Of a stretch of DNA of 50,617 bases, positions 7,233 through 15,364 are shown piece after piece; position 1 is the first letter of the stretch, and the number at the start of each line of letters is the position of its first letter. Made by a program: the position numbers and the translations under genes. The stretch covers positions 1 to 50,617 of the forward strand of contig JAFGNA010000021.1 in NCBI GenBank assembly GCA_016927245.1, given 5' to 3'. Origin of the DNA: Candidatus Woesearchaeota archaeon (GTDB lineage: Archaea > Nanobdellota > Nanobdellia > Woesearchaeales > WJKR01). The notes below the pieces were generated by a model. That model was not told the DNA's origin and searched no databases. It saw only the letters and a list, made by a program, of their open reading frames with translations.

Positions 7233-7709
7233 ATGAGATTTAGAATGGCAACTAGACGCGCGCAGGCAGCTTTGGAGTTCCTCACCACGTACGGGTGGAT
7301 GATCTTCATGGTATTGGCGGCGGGCGGCGCCTTGGCGTACTTCGGCGTGTTCGACTTCGAAAAGAGCCTGCCAGACCAATGCGCCTTCGGCTTCGACTTC
7401 TCGTGTAGCCGCCACGTGTTGCTCAGCGACGGCACGGTGCGCGTCGAGCTGGCCAACAAGGTCGGCGAGCCCGTAGAGATGGTTTCCTTCATCTGCACCT
7501 ATCAGCACGGCGTTTCGAGCAGCATGGACGTCTCCTCGCTCGGTACCTGGGACGTAGGCGAGGACATCACCCTGACCTGCCCCGGCACGACAATGCTACC
7601 CCCTAATGAACGCGCAGAGGTCTCAGTGCTCCTGCAGTACCGCAAGGTAAGCGGAGGCTTCATCAAAGGCGTGCAGGGCAGCGTGACCGGCACCGTCGTC
7701 GAGGCCTAA
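7233..7709 (+). CDS. Class III signal-type pilin, second tandem copy
   Basis: 158 residues from 7233; an internal Met at 7245 (MATRRAQAALEF) gives a leader length closer to the other family members and is an equally good start, since no clear ribosome binding site marks either. The helix AQAALEFLTTYGWMIFMVLAAGG is almost the same as in the upstream gene, but Gly before Gln is replaced by Ala at the processing site. Cys pair DQCAFGFDFSC and later Cys residues parallel those of the first copy. Globular domains have diverged. No separate classical TATA box is visible, so co-transcription is likely. Confidence 0.82.
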   Translation: MRFRMATRRAQAALEFLTTYGWMIFMVLAAGGALAYFGVFDFEKSLPDQCAFGFDFSCSRHVLLSDGTVRVELANKVGEPVEMVSFICTYQHGVSSSMDVSSLGTWDVGEDITLTCPGTTMLPPNERAEVSVLLQYRKVSGGFIKGVQGSVTGTVVEA

Positions 7710-7712
7710 ACA

Positions 7713-7720
7713 TTTAAATA
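7713..7720 (+). promoter_or_regulatory. TATA box for ileS
   Basis: ACATTTAAATAGC; centre about 30 nt upstream of the ileS ATG, predicting a leader of only a few nucleotides. Confidence 0.6.
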
Positions 7721-7746
7721 GCAAGGAATGACCCTTTGTTCTCATC

Positions 7747-10700
7747 ATGGGAAGCCTGAGCGTCAAAGAACGAGAAGCGGCGATGCGCGAGCGGTGGCGC
7801 GGCCAAGCGTTGCTAGACCAGCTGCGCGCCAAGCGCAAAGGCGCGAAGAAGTACTTCCTCCTCGACGGCCCGCCGTACGCGAATTACGTGCCGCACGTCG
7901 GCCACATCCGGAACACGGTGTACAAGGACCTCTACGTGCGCTGGAACTTCATGAAAGGCAAGGACGTCCTGTTCCAACCAGGGTTCGACACGCACGGGCT
8001 GCCCATCGAGAACATGGTGGAGAAGCGGCTCGGCCTCAAGAGCAAGAAGGACATCCAGAAGCTCGGCATCCAATCATTCATGCGGACGTGCAAGGAATCA
8101 GCGGCGCTGAACAAGGACCTCTGGATGGAGACGTACGACCTGCTCGGCAGCTGGTACGCGTGGAAGGAGCCGTACCTCACGTACGAGAACAGCTACATCG
8201 AATCGGTGTGGTGGGGGTTCAAGCAGCTCTGGGACAAAGGCATGGCGTACGAGGGCAAGCGGCCCGTGTTCTGGTGCCCGCAGTGCGAGACCGCCCTCGC
8301 CGGGTACGAAGCTACGGACAGCTACAAGAACGTCACCGACCCTGCCATCTACGTCAAGTTCAAACTCACAGGAGAAGAAGCGTCCCTGCTCGTGTACACG
8401 ACCACTCCTTGGACCTTGCCAGCGAACTGCGCGGTCATGGTAGCGCCGAAGGAAGACTACGTCAGGGCGAGGACGAAGGAGCACGGAGACCTCATCCTCG
8501 CCAAGGAACGATTACCATTGCTACGCGAGCTCGGCATAGACCATGAGATAATCGAGACGTTCAAGGGGAAGAAGCTCGAGGGCAAGCGGTACGAGCCGTT
8601 GCTCGACGTCCCCGTCCAGCAATCACTCAAGGAGGACGAGCACGCCCTCCGCGTCTACGCGTCAAGGCCCATCCTCAAGGAACGAGTCGGGAGCAAGGTC
8701 GCGGCGAAGAAAGGGCTCACCGGCGGTGACGTGTACGAGGACTTCGTCACGGTCACCGAAGGCACCGGGCTCGTGCACTGCGCCCCGGGCCACGGCAAGA
8801 CGGACAACGAGATGGGCAAGCATTACGGCCTCCCTTCAGTCTCGCCGCTGGACGACCAGTGCCGGTTCACCGACGAAGCGGGAAAGTTCGCCGGGAGGTT
8901 CGTCAAGGAAGCAGACCACGACATCGCCGAGGAACTCCACCAGAACGGCAGGCTGCTGCACTACGGCACCGTCGAGCACGCCTACCCGTTGTGCTGGCGG
9001 TGCAAGTCACCCCTCATCTTCCGGCTGAGCGACCAATGGTTCCTCAAGACCGACTCCATCAAGGAATCCATGCTCGAGGCGAACGACAAGGTGGAGTGGC
9101 AGCCGGGGTTCGCGCGGGAGCGGTTCGCCGCGTGGGTCGCGAACGCTGATGACTGGAACTTCTCCCGACAACGGTACTGGGGCGTGCCCATACCGGTCTG
9201 GAAAGGGAAGAGCGGAAGAACGCTGGCCATCGGCAGCCTCGAAGAGCTCAAGCGGCTCGCCACGACCGCGCTGCCTGACGGCTTCGACCTGCACGCCGCC
9301 AACGAGGTCATCCTCAAGCACCCAGAGACAGGGGAATCCATGAAGCGCATCAACGACATCTTCGACGTCTGGTTCGACAGCGGGAGCGCGCCGTACGCCT
9401 CGCTCGGCTACCCGTTCAAGAACAAGGAAGTCTTCGAGGAACACTACCCCGTCGACCGCGTCAACGAGTCGCAAGACCAGATCAGGGGGTGGTTCTACAG
9501 CCTCATGTTCTGCAACATCGGCGTGTTCGGCAAGGCGCCGTACAAGACCATCAGCATGCCCGGGTGGGTGCTCGACGACAAAGGGGAGAAGATGTCCAAG
9601 TCGGCCGGCAACTTCATACCCGCCAAGGAGACACTGGAAGAGCTGGGAGCGGACGCGGTCCGCTTCTATTACTGCTGGGACGTCAGCCCTGGCAGCACGC
9701 AAAAGTTCAACAAGGAGACTGTCAAGACGGACGTGCGCCGATTCCTCACCATTTGGCGCAACCTGGTCAGGCTCGTGAGAGAGAACGGGGCGACGTTCAC
9801 CGGGAAAGAGGAACCCCGCTCGTTGGAAGACCATTGGTTGCGGTCGCGGCTGCACACCACCATCAAGGAGGTGCGCGAGGGCGTCGAGTCGTTCGATATC
9901 AACCTCGCAGGACGGGCACTACACCGATTCATCGTCGACGACTTGTCACGGACGTACGTGCAGCTCGTGCGCGAGCGCATGGAACGGGAAGACCTCCCCG
10001 CGCAGCTCATCAGCGCGTCATTATGGGATGCCGCCAAGCTCAGCGCGGCCATCACGCCCTTCCAATCAGAACAAGCATACCTCGACCTCAAAGGATTATA
10101 CGATGGTGAGAGCGAGGAGTCCGTGCACCTCGAACTGCTCCCCGTGCCTGACGCCGCGCTCATCAACGAGGAGCTCGAGGAGCGGATGCGCGCCGCGGGG
10201 GACGTCATCGCCGGCATCCTCGCCGCGAGGGACAAGATGGGCGTCGGGGTGCGCTGGCCACTGCAAGCAGCGGTGGTGGACGTCGACGACGAGGCCGCAA
10301 CGGCGGTGAAGGAGATGAGAACCCTCATCCAGCGGCAGGCCAACGTGAAATTGTTGCGGGCGGAGCGGTTCGTCGTCAAGCATGACGCAACGCCAGACTA
10401 CCAAGCATTGGGGAAGGCGTATGGCGAGCGGACCGGGGACGCGATCACCGCGTTCCAGCAGCACAAGGAATCCGTCATCGAGGGGGTGACCGGGCCTGTG
10501 GGGAAAGCGGCCGTCGGCGGCTTCACGTTCCTGCCCGAGCACGTCAACCTGGAGAAGCTCGTCCCGGACACCCACGTCGCTGGGGAGTGCAAGCACGGCA
10601 CGGTGTACGTGCAGAAGGCTGTGCCGCGATCGCTCGAGCTCGAAGGGTATGCGCGCGAGGCGACTCGGCGGTTGCAGCAGCTGCGCAAGGAGGCGGGGCT

Positions 10701-10899
10701 GCAGAAGCAGGACCGGATAGCGGCAGTGGTGGTCATCGGCATCGCTGATGAACTGCAGCCCTTCAGGGAGGACGTCGCCGCCAAGGTCGGCGCGGACGAG
10801 CTGACCATCGCTTCCTCGTTCAGCGGCGAGCTGGAGCACTCATCGGAGACTAAGGTCAAAGGCGAAACGTTGCGCGTGCTGCTCGAGAAGCGCGCCTGA
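7747..10899 (+). CDS. ileS: Isoleucyl-tRNA synthetase
   Basis: 1050 residues, normal for archaeal/eukaryotic-type IleRS. Class I signatures: HVGH for HIGH within PYANYVPHVGHIRN, and KMSKS in GEKMSKSAGN. The editing domain lies between, and the CWRCKSPLIFR segment with DQWF is specific to IleRS. A CPQC pair occurs near residue 178. The C-terminal ~350 residues carry the anticodon-binding helices. It charges tRNA-Ile with editing of valine. Single-gene transcript with its own TATA box; the next gene has another. Confidence 0.97.
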   Translation: MGSLSVKEREAAMRERWRGQALLDQLRAKRKGAKKYFLLDGPPYANYVPHVGHIRNTVYKDLYVRWNFMKGKDVLFQPGFDTHGLPIENMVEKRLGLKSKKDIQKLGIQSFMRTCKESAALNKDLWMETYDLLGSWYAWKEPYLTYENSYIESVWWGFKQLWDKGMAYEGKRPVFWCPQCETALAGYEATDSYKNVTDPAIYVKFKLTGEEASLLVYTTTPWTLPANCAVMVAPKEDYVRARTKEHGDLILAKERLPLLRELGIDHEIIETFKGKKLEGKRYEPLLDVPVQQSLKEDEHALRVYASRPILKERVGSKVAAKKGLTGGDVYEDFVTVTEGTGLVHCAPGHGKTDNEMGKHYGLPSVSPLDDQCRFTDEAGKFAGRFVKEADHDIAEELHQNGRLLHYGTVEHAYPLCWRCKSPLIFRLSDQWFLKTDSIKESMLEANDKVEWQPGFARERFAAWVANADDWNFSRQRYWGVPIPVWKGKSGRTLAIGSLEELKRLATTALPDGFDLHAANEVILKHPETGESMKRINDIFDVWFDSGSAPYASLGYPFKNKEVFEEHYPVDRVNESQDQIRGWFYSLMFCNIGVFGKAPYKTISMPGWVLDDKGEKMSKSAGNFIPAKETLEELGADAVRFYYCWDVSPGSTQKFNKETVKTDVRRFLTIWRNLVRLVRENGATFTGKEEPRSLEDHWLRSRLHTTIKEVREGVESFDINLAGRALHRFIVDDLSRTYVQLVRERMEREDLPAQLISASLWDAAKLSAAITPFQSEQAYLDLKGLYDGESEESVHLELLPVPDAALINEELEERMRAAGDVIAGILAARDKMGVGVRWPLQAAVVDVDDEAATAVKEMRTLIQRQANVKLLRAERFVVKHDATPDYQALGKAYGERTGDAITAFQQHKESVIEGVTGPVGKAAVGGFTFLPEHVNLEKLVPDTHVAGECKHGTVYVQKAVPRSLELEGYAREATRRLQQLRKEAGLQKQDRIAAVVVIGIADELQPFREDVAAKVGADELTIASSFSGELEHSSETKVKGETLRVLLEKRA

Positions 10900-10910
10900 A
10901 AACAGAAACT

Positions 10911-10918
10911 TTTATAAG
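10911..10918 (+). promoter_or_regulatory. TATA box for the 10942 gene
   Basis: TTTATAAG centred about 27 nt upstream of the ATG at 10942, which selects that codon over the GTG at 10930. Confidence 0.6.
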
Positions 10919-10941
10919 CCTCTTCGGTCGTGTGGGTGCGC

Positions 10942-11421
10942 ATGGGGGTACCAAGGAGGATTTCTCGCGACACGCCGCTCGCCGAGCTCACGCTGCGCAA
11001 ATACGAGAAGCCCTCGTTGAAGGGGCGCGAGCTCGTGCGCAAGCTCTGCCTCTCCGTCGGGCTGTTGCAACCAGGAGATTCCAGGGACGTCGTCGTGGAC
11101 GTGTTCCTGGTCTTGCTGGAGAGCAGGGAGGAGTTGACGAGCGTCGAGGTGGAGCAGAAAGTGGTGGAGTCGCGCGAGAAGGAAGGGTTGCCGTTGCTCG
11201 GCATCGCGCCCTCGAACATCAGGCGGCAACTCCTCAGGCTCAGGGACTTGTTCTTCGTGGAGAAGGTCGCGAACACGTATCGCATCGCGGAGCATGAGAC
11301 CTTGTCGGCGTTGTTCAAGGAGAAGGTCGAATCATTCTTGCTAGGCGCCACGGTGAGGCGCGTGAAGGAGTATCTCGAAGCGGTGGACAAGGAGTTCCCG
11401 GCGAAACGACAAGTTCTTTAA
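10942..11421 (+). CDS. Winged-helix-like protein of unknown function
   Basis: 159 residues from the ATG chosen by promoter spacing. No catalytic motif. The central part (about residues 40-115: VVVDVFLVLLE...SVEVEQKVVE...APSNIRRQLLRLRDLFFVEKVANTYRI) reads as a winged helix, with a helix-turn-helix followed by a YRI wing. The N-terminus LAELTLRKYEKP and the C-terminal amphipathic helix are unassigned. It is soluble and charged. The HemK2-type gene follows with its own TATA box 26 nt downstream of this stop. Probably a DNA- or RNA-binding regulator found in related genomes; I do not know a named family. Confidence 0.65.
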   Translation: MGVPRRISRDTPLAELTLRKYEKPSLKGRELVRKLCLSVGLLQPGDSRDVVVDVFLVLLESREELTSVEVEQKVVESREKEGLPLLGIAPSNIRRQLLRLRDLFFVEKVANTYRIAEHETLSALFKEKVESFLLGATVRRVKEYLEAVDKEFPAKRQVL

Positions 11422-11423
11422 AG
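11416..11423 (+). promoter_or_regulatory. TATA box for the HemK2/kinase/MazG operon
   Basis: CTTTAAAG overlapping the stop codon of the preceding gene; centre 28 nt upstream of ATG 11448, consistent with leaderless transcription. Confidence 0.5.
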
Positions 11424-11447
11424 GGTGCGTGTTCATGCGTTCCTGTT

Positions 11448-11996
11448 ATGGTGTATGAACCACAAGAGGATTCGTTCTTGCTGCGGCGATGCCTGCCCTC
11501 ATCGTTCAAGGGAAAGAAGGTGTTGGAAATGGGGTGCGGCTCTGGCATCATCAGCGTGGAGGCTGCGCGGAGGGGTGGCGAGGTCGTCGCCGTGGACATC
11601 GATCCCGAGGCGGTGCTGGCCACGAGGAAGGCGGCGCTCGACGCTCGCGTCACCGTCGTGGCGTGCGAGGGAGACCTGTACGAGCCGTTAAATGATGAGT
11701 CGTTCGACTACATCATCTGCAACCCTCCTTACTTGCCGTCCGAGCCAGGGGATCCTGACCTTTCGCTGGACGGCGGCAAGGAAGGATGGGAGTTCATCGA
11801 CCGATTGTTGGCGGGGGCGAAGGAGCACTTGACGCTTGATGGCAGGGTGCTCTTGGTGTTCTCATCCCATACCTTGCCTGACAGGGTCGCCGATATCATC
11901 AAGAGGAACCGGTTCTCATCGAAGCTTCTCGGGAAGAGGGAGGTCGGCTTCTTCGAGGAATTGTTCGTCGTGGAGCTGGTGCCTGATGGATGTTGA
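11448..11996 (+). CDS. HemK2/Mtq2-type protein N5-glutamine methyltransferase
   Basis: 182 residues, the short form without the bacterial PrmC N-terminal domain. SAM-binding motif I EMGCGSGIIS (about 28-36), acidic residue in VVAVDID, and the catalytic NPPY (residues 92-95) that binds the target glutamine. Archaeal and eukaryotic members methylate the GGQ motif of release factor aRF1/eRF1, in eukaryotes with Trm112. The start is 2 nt after the predicted TSS. It overlaps the downstream kinase gene by 11 nt. Confidence 0.9.
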   Translation: MVYEPQEDSFLLRRCLPSSFKGKKVLEMGCGSGIISVEAARRGGEVVAVDIDPEAVLATRKAALDARVTVVACEGDLYEPLNDESFDYIICNPPYLPSEPGDPDLSLDGGKEGWEFIDRLLAGAKEHLTLDGRVLLVFSSHTLPDRVADIIKRNRFSSKLLGKREVGFFEELFVVELVPDGC

Positions 11997-12588
11997 GCGG
12001 GAGGAATACTTGGCGAGGGGGAAGCGGGGGATCGCCTACACGGGCTTCCTTGACGGCAGGAAGGTCTTGGTGAAGGAGCATAACCCTGCCGCGGAGGTGA
12101 ACACCATCCGCAACGAGGCTTTGATGCTGCGAGAGCTGAACGAGCGCGGCGTCGGGCCGCGGTTCATCGCGTATGAGGGCGGTCGGCTGGTGCGCGAGTT
12201 CGTCGACGGGGAGAGGATCGAGGACTTCCTCGAGCACGCGACCATCGCCGAGGCGAAGGCGGTCGTCAGGCAGGTCCTCGAGCAGTGCCGGGCGATGGAC
12301 TTGCTCGGCGTCAACAAGTTGGAGATGACGCGCCCGTACAAGCACATACTCGTACGGAGGGTGAAGAGTGGTGTCGAGGCGGTGATGATCGATTTCGAGC
12401 GGTGCAAGCGCACGGAGAAGCCGAAGAACGTGACGCAGGCCTGCCAGTACATCGCCCGGTTGCAGCCATTGCTCTCAGTCGCAGGGGTCGACGTGGACGC
12501 CGAGAGGGTGAAGGGGTTAGGAGCACGGTACAAGCGGCAGGGCTATGATGAGAAGGCGTTCAAGGAGCTAAAGGGATTGTTCAGGTGA
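11986..12588 (+). CDS. RIO/Bud32-like predicted Ser/Thr protein kinase (COG2112-like)
   Basis: 200 residues from the ATG within the upstream stop region (MDVEREEYLARG). Glycine-rich start KRGIAYTGF, Lys in VLVKEHN, Glu in the NEALMLREL helix, and a metal-binding IDFERCKR that replaces DFG. The segment EMTRPYKHILV stands at the catalytic-loop position, and PKNVTQACQYI follows. This matches the archaeal COG2112 lipopolysaccharide-kinase-like/RIO group rather than Bud32. Substrate unknown. It is translationally coupled on both sides (11-nt overlap upstream, GTGA overlap downstream). Confidence 0.82.
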   Translation: MDVEREEYLARGKRGIAYTGFLDGRKVLVKEHNPAAEVNTIRNEALMLRELNERGVGPRFIAYEGGRLVREFVDGERIEDFLEHATIAEAKAVVRQVLEQCRAMDLLGVNKLEMTRPYKHILVRRVKSGVEAVMIDFERCKRTEKPKNVTQACQYIARLQPLLSVAGVDVDAERVKGLGARYKRQGYDEKAFKELKGLFR

Positions 12589-12857
12589 TAACCGTGGATT
12601 TGAAGACTATGCAGGAGAAGCAGAGGGAGCAGGCGGCCCGCAAGGACCGCCTGCCAAAGGATATGGCTGAGGTAGTGCTGCACTTGGTCGAGGAGGTCGG
12701 CGAGGTGTGCGAGGCTATCCGTGAGGGGCAGCCGCGCGAGTACTTCGAGGCCGAGGTCGCCGACGTCCTGTGGCAGCTGAACAAGCTGTGCTGGATGAAC
12801 GGTTTTGACTTGGAGCGGGCGTTCTTGGCCAAGCTGGAGAAGAAAGAGCGGGGATAG
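12585..12857 (+). CDS. MazG-like nucleotide pyrophosphohydrolase
   Basis: 90 residues. The start is GTG, overlapping the kinase stop as GTGA; ATG at codon 9 (MQEKQREQ) is the alternative. The two-helix metal site of the all-alpha NTP-PPase superfamily is visible: LVEEVGEVCEAI (ExxxE pattern) and EAEVADVLWQLNKL (ExxD). Such single-domain proteins hydrolyse non-canonical or excess (d)NTPs to NMP and PPi. It is the last gene of the three-gene operon. About 95 nt without features separates it from the next, convergently oriented gene. Confidence 0.85.
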   Translation: MITVDLKTMQEKQREQAARKDRLPKDMAEVVLHLVEEVGEVCEAIREGQPREYFEAEVADVLWQLNKLCWMNGFDLERAFLAKLEKKERG

Positions 12858-12952
12858 GCAGGTCTGGGTTGTTCGCCGAGCGCGTGCACAAGCAGCCACG
12901 CAGGGCGCTTCGCGGCTGGGAGCCCAAGGAACGAGGGGTGTTGTTCGGGCAA

Positions 12953-13381
12953 TCACTCGCTTCTTTTCTTCGCTGACTGCGCAGCGATGAAGCATATCAT
13001 GCCGACAATGAGCGGGATGAGGAGGAGGGGGACGGTGACGTTCAGAACCCAGTCGGGGACCGCTCCGCTCTCACTGGCGAACCACGCGCCGAGAACCACC
13101 AGGAGGAGGAACGCGAACGCCAGCGACGACACGGAGGCGATGACCGCGGCCTCGCCGGTCTCTTTCTCCTTCTGCCCGAACAGTAGCTCTATGAGCCATG
13201 GCAGGATGACCAGCGGGAAGAGCAGGACGCGGAGGGCTTGGTTCTTCATCCTCGTCTCCTTCCTCACGAGCCCGACGACGCCGCTGATGACGAGGTCGAG
13301 TATGAGCAGCAGGAGAACGGTCACGAAAACCCGTTCGTCCATCACGTCAATCGTGAACGGTCCCAGTAGCCTCTCGAGCAT
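12953..13381 (-). CDS. Multi-pass membrane protein, unknown function
   Basis: 142 residues from MLERLLGPF (13381), preferred over the track start at 13396 because the shared TATA element at 13405-13413 lies about 28 nt upstream of 13381 but only 13 nt from 13396. Four hydrophobic segments: around residues 20-40, 50-65, 80-100 and 115-135, with a charged loop QKEKETGEA and a basic C-terminus AKKRSE. No motif recognised. It is divergent from ogt across a 55-bp intergenic region. Confidence 0.6.
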   Translation of the reverse strand: MLERLLGPFTIDVMDERVFVTVLLLLILDLVISGVVGLVRKETRMKNQALRVLLFPLVILPWLIELLFGQKEKETGEAAVIASVSSLAFAFLLLVVLGAWFASESGAVPDWVLNVTVPLLLIPLIVGMICFIAAQSAKKRSE

Positions 13382-13404
13382 GCGCCCCTTCATCAAACCC
13401 CTGG

Positions 13405-13413
13405 TTTTTAATA
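13405..13413. promoter_or_regulatory. Shared bidirectional TATA element between membrane protein gene and ogt
   Basis: TTTTTAATA lies about 28 nt from both the plus-strand ATG at 13437 and the minus-strand ATG at 13381. Only one AT-rich element is present in the 55-bp gap. Confidence 0.45.
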
Positions 13414-13436
13414 GTTACGCTTTCTTCCCTGAGCAC

Positions 13437-13760
13437 ATGCCGTCGCTGTTCGCTGAGCAGGTCTACGCTGAGCTCAGAAAGGTTCCTTGGGGCAGGGTGA
13501 CGACGTACAAGGAGCTTGCGAGAGCGGTCGGCACGAAGGCGTATAGGTCCATCGGTCAGGTCATGCGCGCCAACCCTTTCGCTCCTGAGGTGCCTTGCCA
13601 TCGCGTCGTTGCGAGCGACGGTAGTATCGGCGGCTTTGGCGGTGAGTGGCGACGAGGGAAGAAGATTGACGACAAGGTCTCCTTGTTAGCAAAGGAAGGC
13701 GTGGTCGTCAATGATGGCAGGGTAGTCGATTTCGAGAGGGTCCTGTTTCGTTTCCGGTGA
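13437..13760 (+). CDS. ogt: O6-alkylguanine-DNA alkyltransferase, minimal form
   Basis: 107 residues, only the C-terminal catalytic/DNA-binding domain; the long track ORF from 12987 is a shadow. The PCHRVV motif with Cys54 is intact, so this is a methyl-accepting enzyme and not an ATL protein, which would have Trp there. Other family signatures: VPWGRVTTYKELA, RSIGQVMRANP (Arg finger helix) and GSIGGFGG. It repairs O6-methylguanine by suicidal transfer to Cys54. Leaderless start supported by TTTTTAATA. The stop is 2 nt from a convergent kinase gene. Confidence 0.93.
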   Translation: MPSLFAEQVYAELRKVPWGRVTTYKELARAVGTKAYRSIGQVMRANPFAPEVPCHRVVASDGSIGGFGGEWRRGKKIDDKVSLLAKEGVVVNDGRVVDFERVLFRFR

Positions 13761-13762
13761 TT

Positions 13763-14257
13763 CTAGTTCTTGATTTTCTGCATGATGATACCGATGCATT
13801 CGTCAATGCCGTGCTTGCTCGTGTCGATGACCGTCTCGTAGGGTTGTGCTTCGCCGTATTCCTCGTGGTATGCGCGCATCTGCTCTTCGCCTATCGTCTT
13901 GGCGCTCCGTTCGAGGTCTCTTCGTATGGCTACCTCCACCGGACAGGTGAGCCTGAAGCTGTGGACCTCGTAGCCGTGCTCCTTGAAGTAGTCTTGCCCG
14001 AAGCGGTTGTAGAGACTTTTTGGGTTGATTTCTTCGGTGATGACGTCCTTTTCTTCCTTGATGAGCTCTCCGATGAGGAAGTAGGCCGCTTGTTTGCTCA
14101 GCCGCTTGGCAAGCTCCTTGCCGGCAGGCTTGAGCCCTCGTTTGATGTACGGCCTGTCGACGTAGGCGTAATCGGGGAGTTTCTCTCGCAGGATGGTGGA
14201 GAGCGTCGACTTGCCTACCCCTGGCGGACCGTGGAGGTTGATGATGGTTCCCATCAT
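13763..14257 (-). CDS. P-loop nucleotide kinase-like protein
   Basis: 164 residues; ATGATG start, the first ATG overlapping the TFB stop (ATGA). Walker A GPPGVGKS at residues 10-17 at the very N-terminus, INLHGPPGVGKSTLSTIL, followed by VDRPYIKRGLKP and an Arg-rich lid region (RRDLERS) as in small NMP-kinase or adenylylsulfate-kinase-like proteins. C-terminal VIDTSKHGIDECI resembles the end of AAA_17/33 kinases. Substrate unknown. Coupled to tfb, but the link may be only genomic. Confidence 0.75.
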   Translation of the reverse strand: MMGTIINLHGPPGVGKSTLSTILREKLPDYAYVDRPYIKRGLKPAGKELAKRLSKQAAYFLIGELIKEEKDVITEEINPKSLYNRFGQDYFKEHGYEVHSFRLTCPVEVAIRRDLERSAKTIGEEQMRAYHEEYGEAQPYETVIDTSKHGIDECIGIIMQKIKN

Positions 14258-15174
14258 TTCTTCTTCTTCGTCTTCTTGATCTCCTTCTCGAGGTCGAGCT
14301 TGTCGAGGAGCTCCTTGTACCGGTTGCGGATGGTGACCTCGGTCACGCCCGCGACGTCAGCCACTTCTCGCTGGGTGCGCTTCTCGCCGTTGATCAGTGC
14401 TGCCACGTAGAGCGCGGCGGATGCTATCCCGGTAGGGCCGCGACCAGAGGTGAGCTCGACGTGCTGCGCCTTCTCGATGATCTCGACGCTCTTGCTCTGC
14501 GTCTCCGCAGACAATTTCAACGCCGAGGCGAACCGGGCGATGTAATCAGCGGGGTTGGAAGGCAGTATCTTGATGCCAAGTTCGCGCGTGATGAACCTGT
14601 AGGTGCGGCCGATTTCCTTCTTCTCTATCGAGGACGCCTCTGAGAGCTCGTCCAGCGTCCTGGGCACGTCGTGCCGCCTGCAAGCGGCGTACAAAGCGCC
14701 TGCCACGACGCTTTCCATGCTCCTCCCCCTGACGAGCCCTTTCTGCACGGCCAACGTGTAGATCCTCGATGCCTCTTCCTCCACCGAGGAGGGCAAGCGC
14801 AAATACGAGCTGACTCTTTTCAGTTCGGCCAAGGCCAGCTTGAGGTTGCGCTCGATCGCGGTCGAGATGCGTTGCTGCCATTTCCTGAGCCTGAAGAACT
14901 TGTTCTTGTTCTTGCCGTCCAGCCGGTAGAAGTCTGATTTCGTGCCGACGTCGGTGCCGAGCCCTTGGTCGAACTGGGTGTAGCTCATGGGCGCCCCTGT
15001 TCGTCGCTTTCGTTCAGCGGCGTCCGAGTCGAACTCGCGCCATTCCTGGTCGAAGTCGACCATCTTCTCTTCCACGACGAGGCCGCAGTCCTTGCAGATG
15101 ATCTCTCCTTTCTCCTTGTTCCAGAGGAGGTTGAGCGAGCCGCATTCAGGGCATTTCTTGACGAAGCCGGTCAT
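14254..15174 (-). CDS. tfb: Transcription initiation factor B (TFIIB)
   Basis: 306 residues, the usual TFB length. N-terminal zinc ribbon with Cys8, Cys11, Cys27 and Cys30 (CPEC...CKDC), then the B-reader/linker (EWREFDSD...RTGAPMS), and two cyclin-fold repeats (about 110-200 and 205-295), the second ending with the HTH TQREVADVAGVTEVTIRNRYKEL that reads the BRE. C-terminal Lys-rich tail KEIKKTKKKK. It recruits RNA polymerase to TATA/TBP complexes, matching the TTTAAATA-type promoters throughout this window. TATA box at 15223-15232. Confidence 0.97.
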   Translation of the reverse strand: MTGFVKKCPECGSLNLLWNKEKGEIICKDCGLVVEEKMVDFDQEWREFDSDAAERKRRTGAPMSYTQFDQGLGTDVGTKSDFYRLDGKNKNKFFRLRKWQQRISTAIERNLKLALAELKRVSSYLRLPSSVEEEASRIYTLAVQKGLVRGRSMESVVAGALYAACRRHDVPRTLDELSEASSIEKKEIGRTYRFITRELGIKILPSNPADYIARFASALKLSAETQSKSVEIIEKAQHVELTSGRGPTGIASAALYVAALINGEKRTQREVADVAGVTEVTIRNRYKELLDKLDLEKEIKKTKKKK

Positions 15175-15222
15175 GTATCATAACCCCCAACTATCACTAT
15201 CCATCCGAGTGACGACAATAAA

Positions 15223-15232
15223 CTTATAAATA
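15223..15232 (-). promoter_or_regulatory. TATA box for tfb
   Basis: Minus-strand TATTTATAAG; predicted TSS near 15201 and a leader of about 27 nt containing a GGGGGTTATG stretch before the ATG. Confidence 0.55.
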
Positions 15233-15335
15233 CAGGTAAGAATTCCTATTTAAAACTTTCGTTTTCTTGCTTTCCTCTATTTATTGTTTCCGCAAGCCAT
15301 ATAAAGAAGCGTGGGTGAGGGGGAGAAGAAAATAT

Positions 15336-15342
15336 TTTTATA
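15336..15342 (+). promoter_or_regulatory. TATA box for the 15365 gene
   Basis: TTTTATA centred 26 nt upstream of ATG 15365; excludes the longer track start at 15311. Confidence 0.6.
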
Positions 15343-15364
15343 CTCCGGGAGCGCAAGGACCCGC

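Noticed and set aside
12858-12952. 95-nt gap after the MazG-like gene
   Set aside because: Read on both strands for RNA genes, ORFs or repeats; nothing supportable found.
12987-13436. N-terminal extension of the ogt ORF in the track
   Set aside because: It covers the opposite-strand membrane protein gene and the promoter. The Ogt domain starts at 13437 with a correctly spaced TATA.
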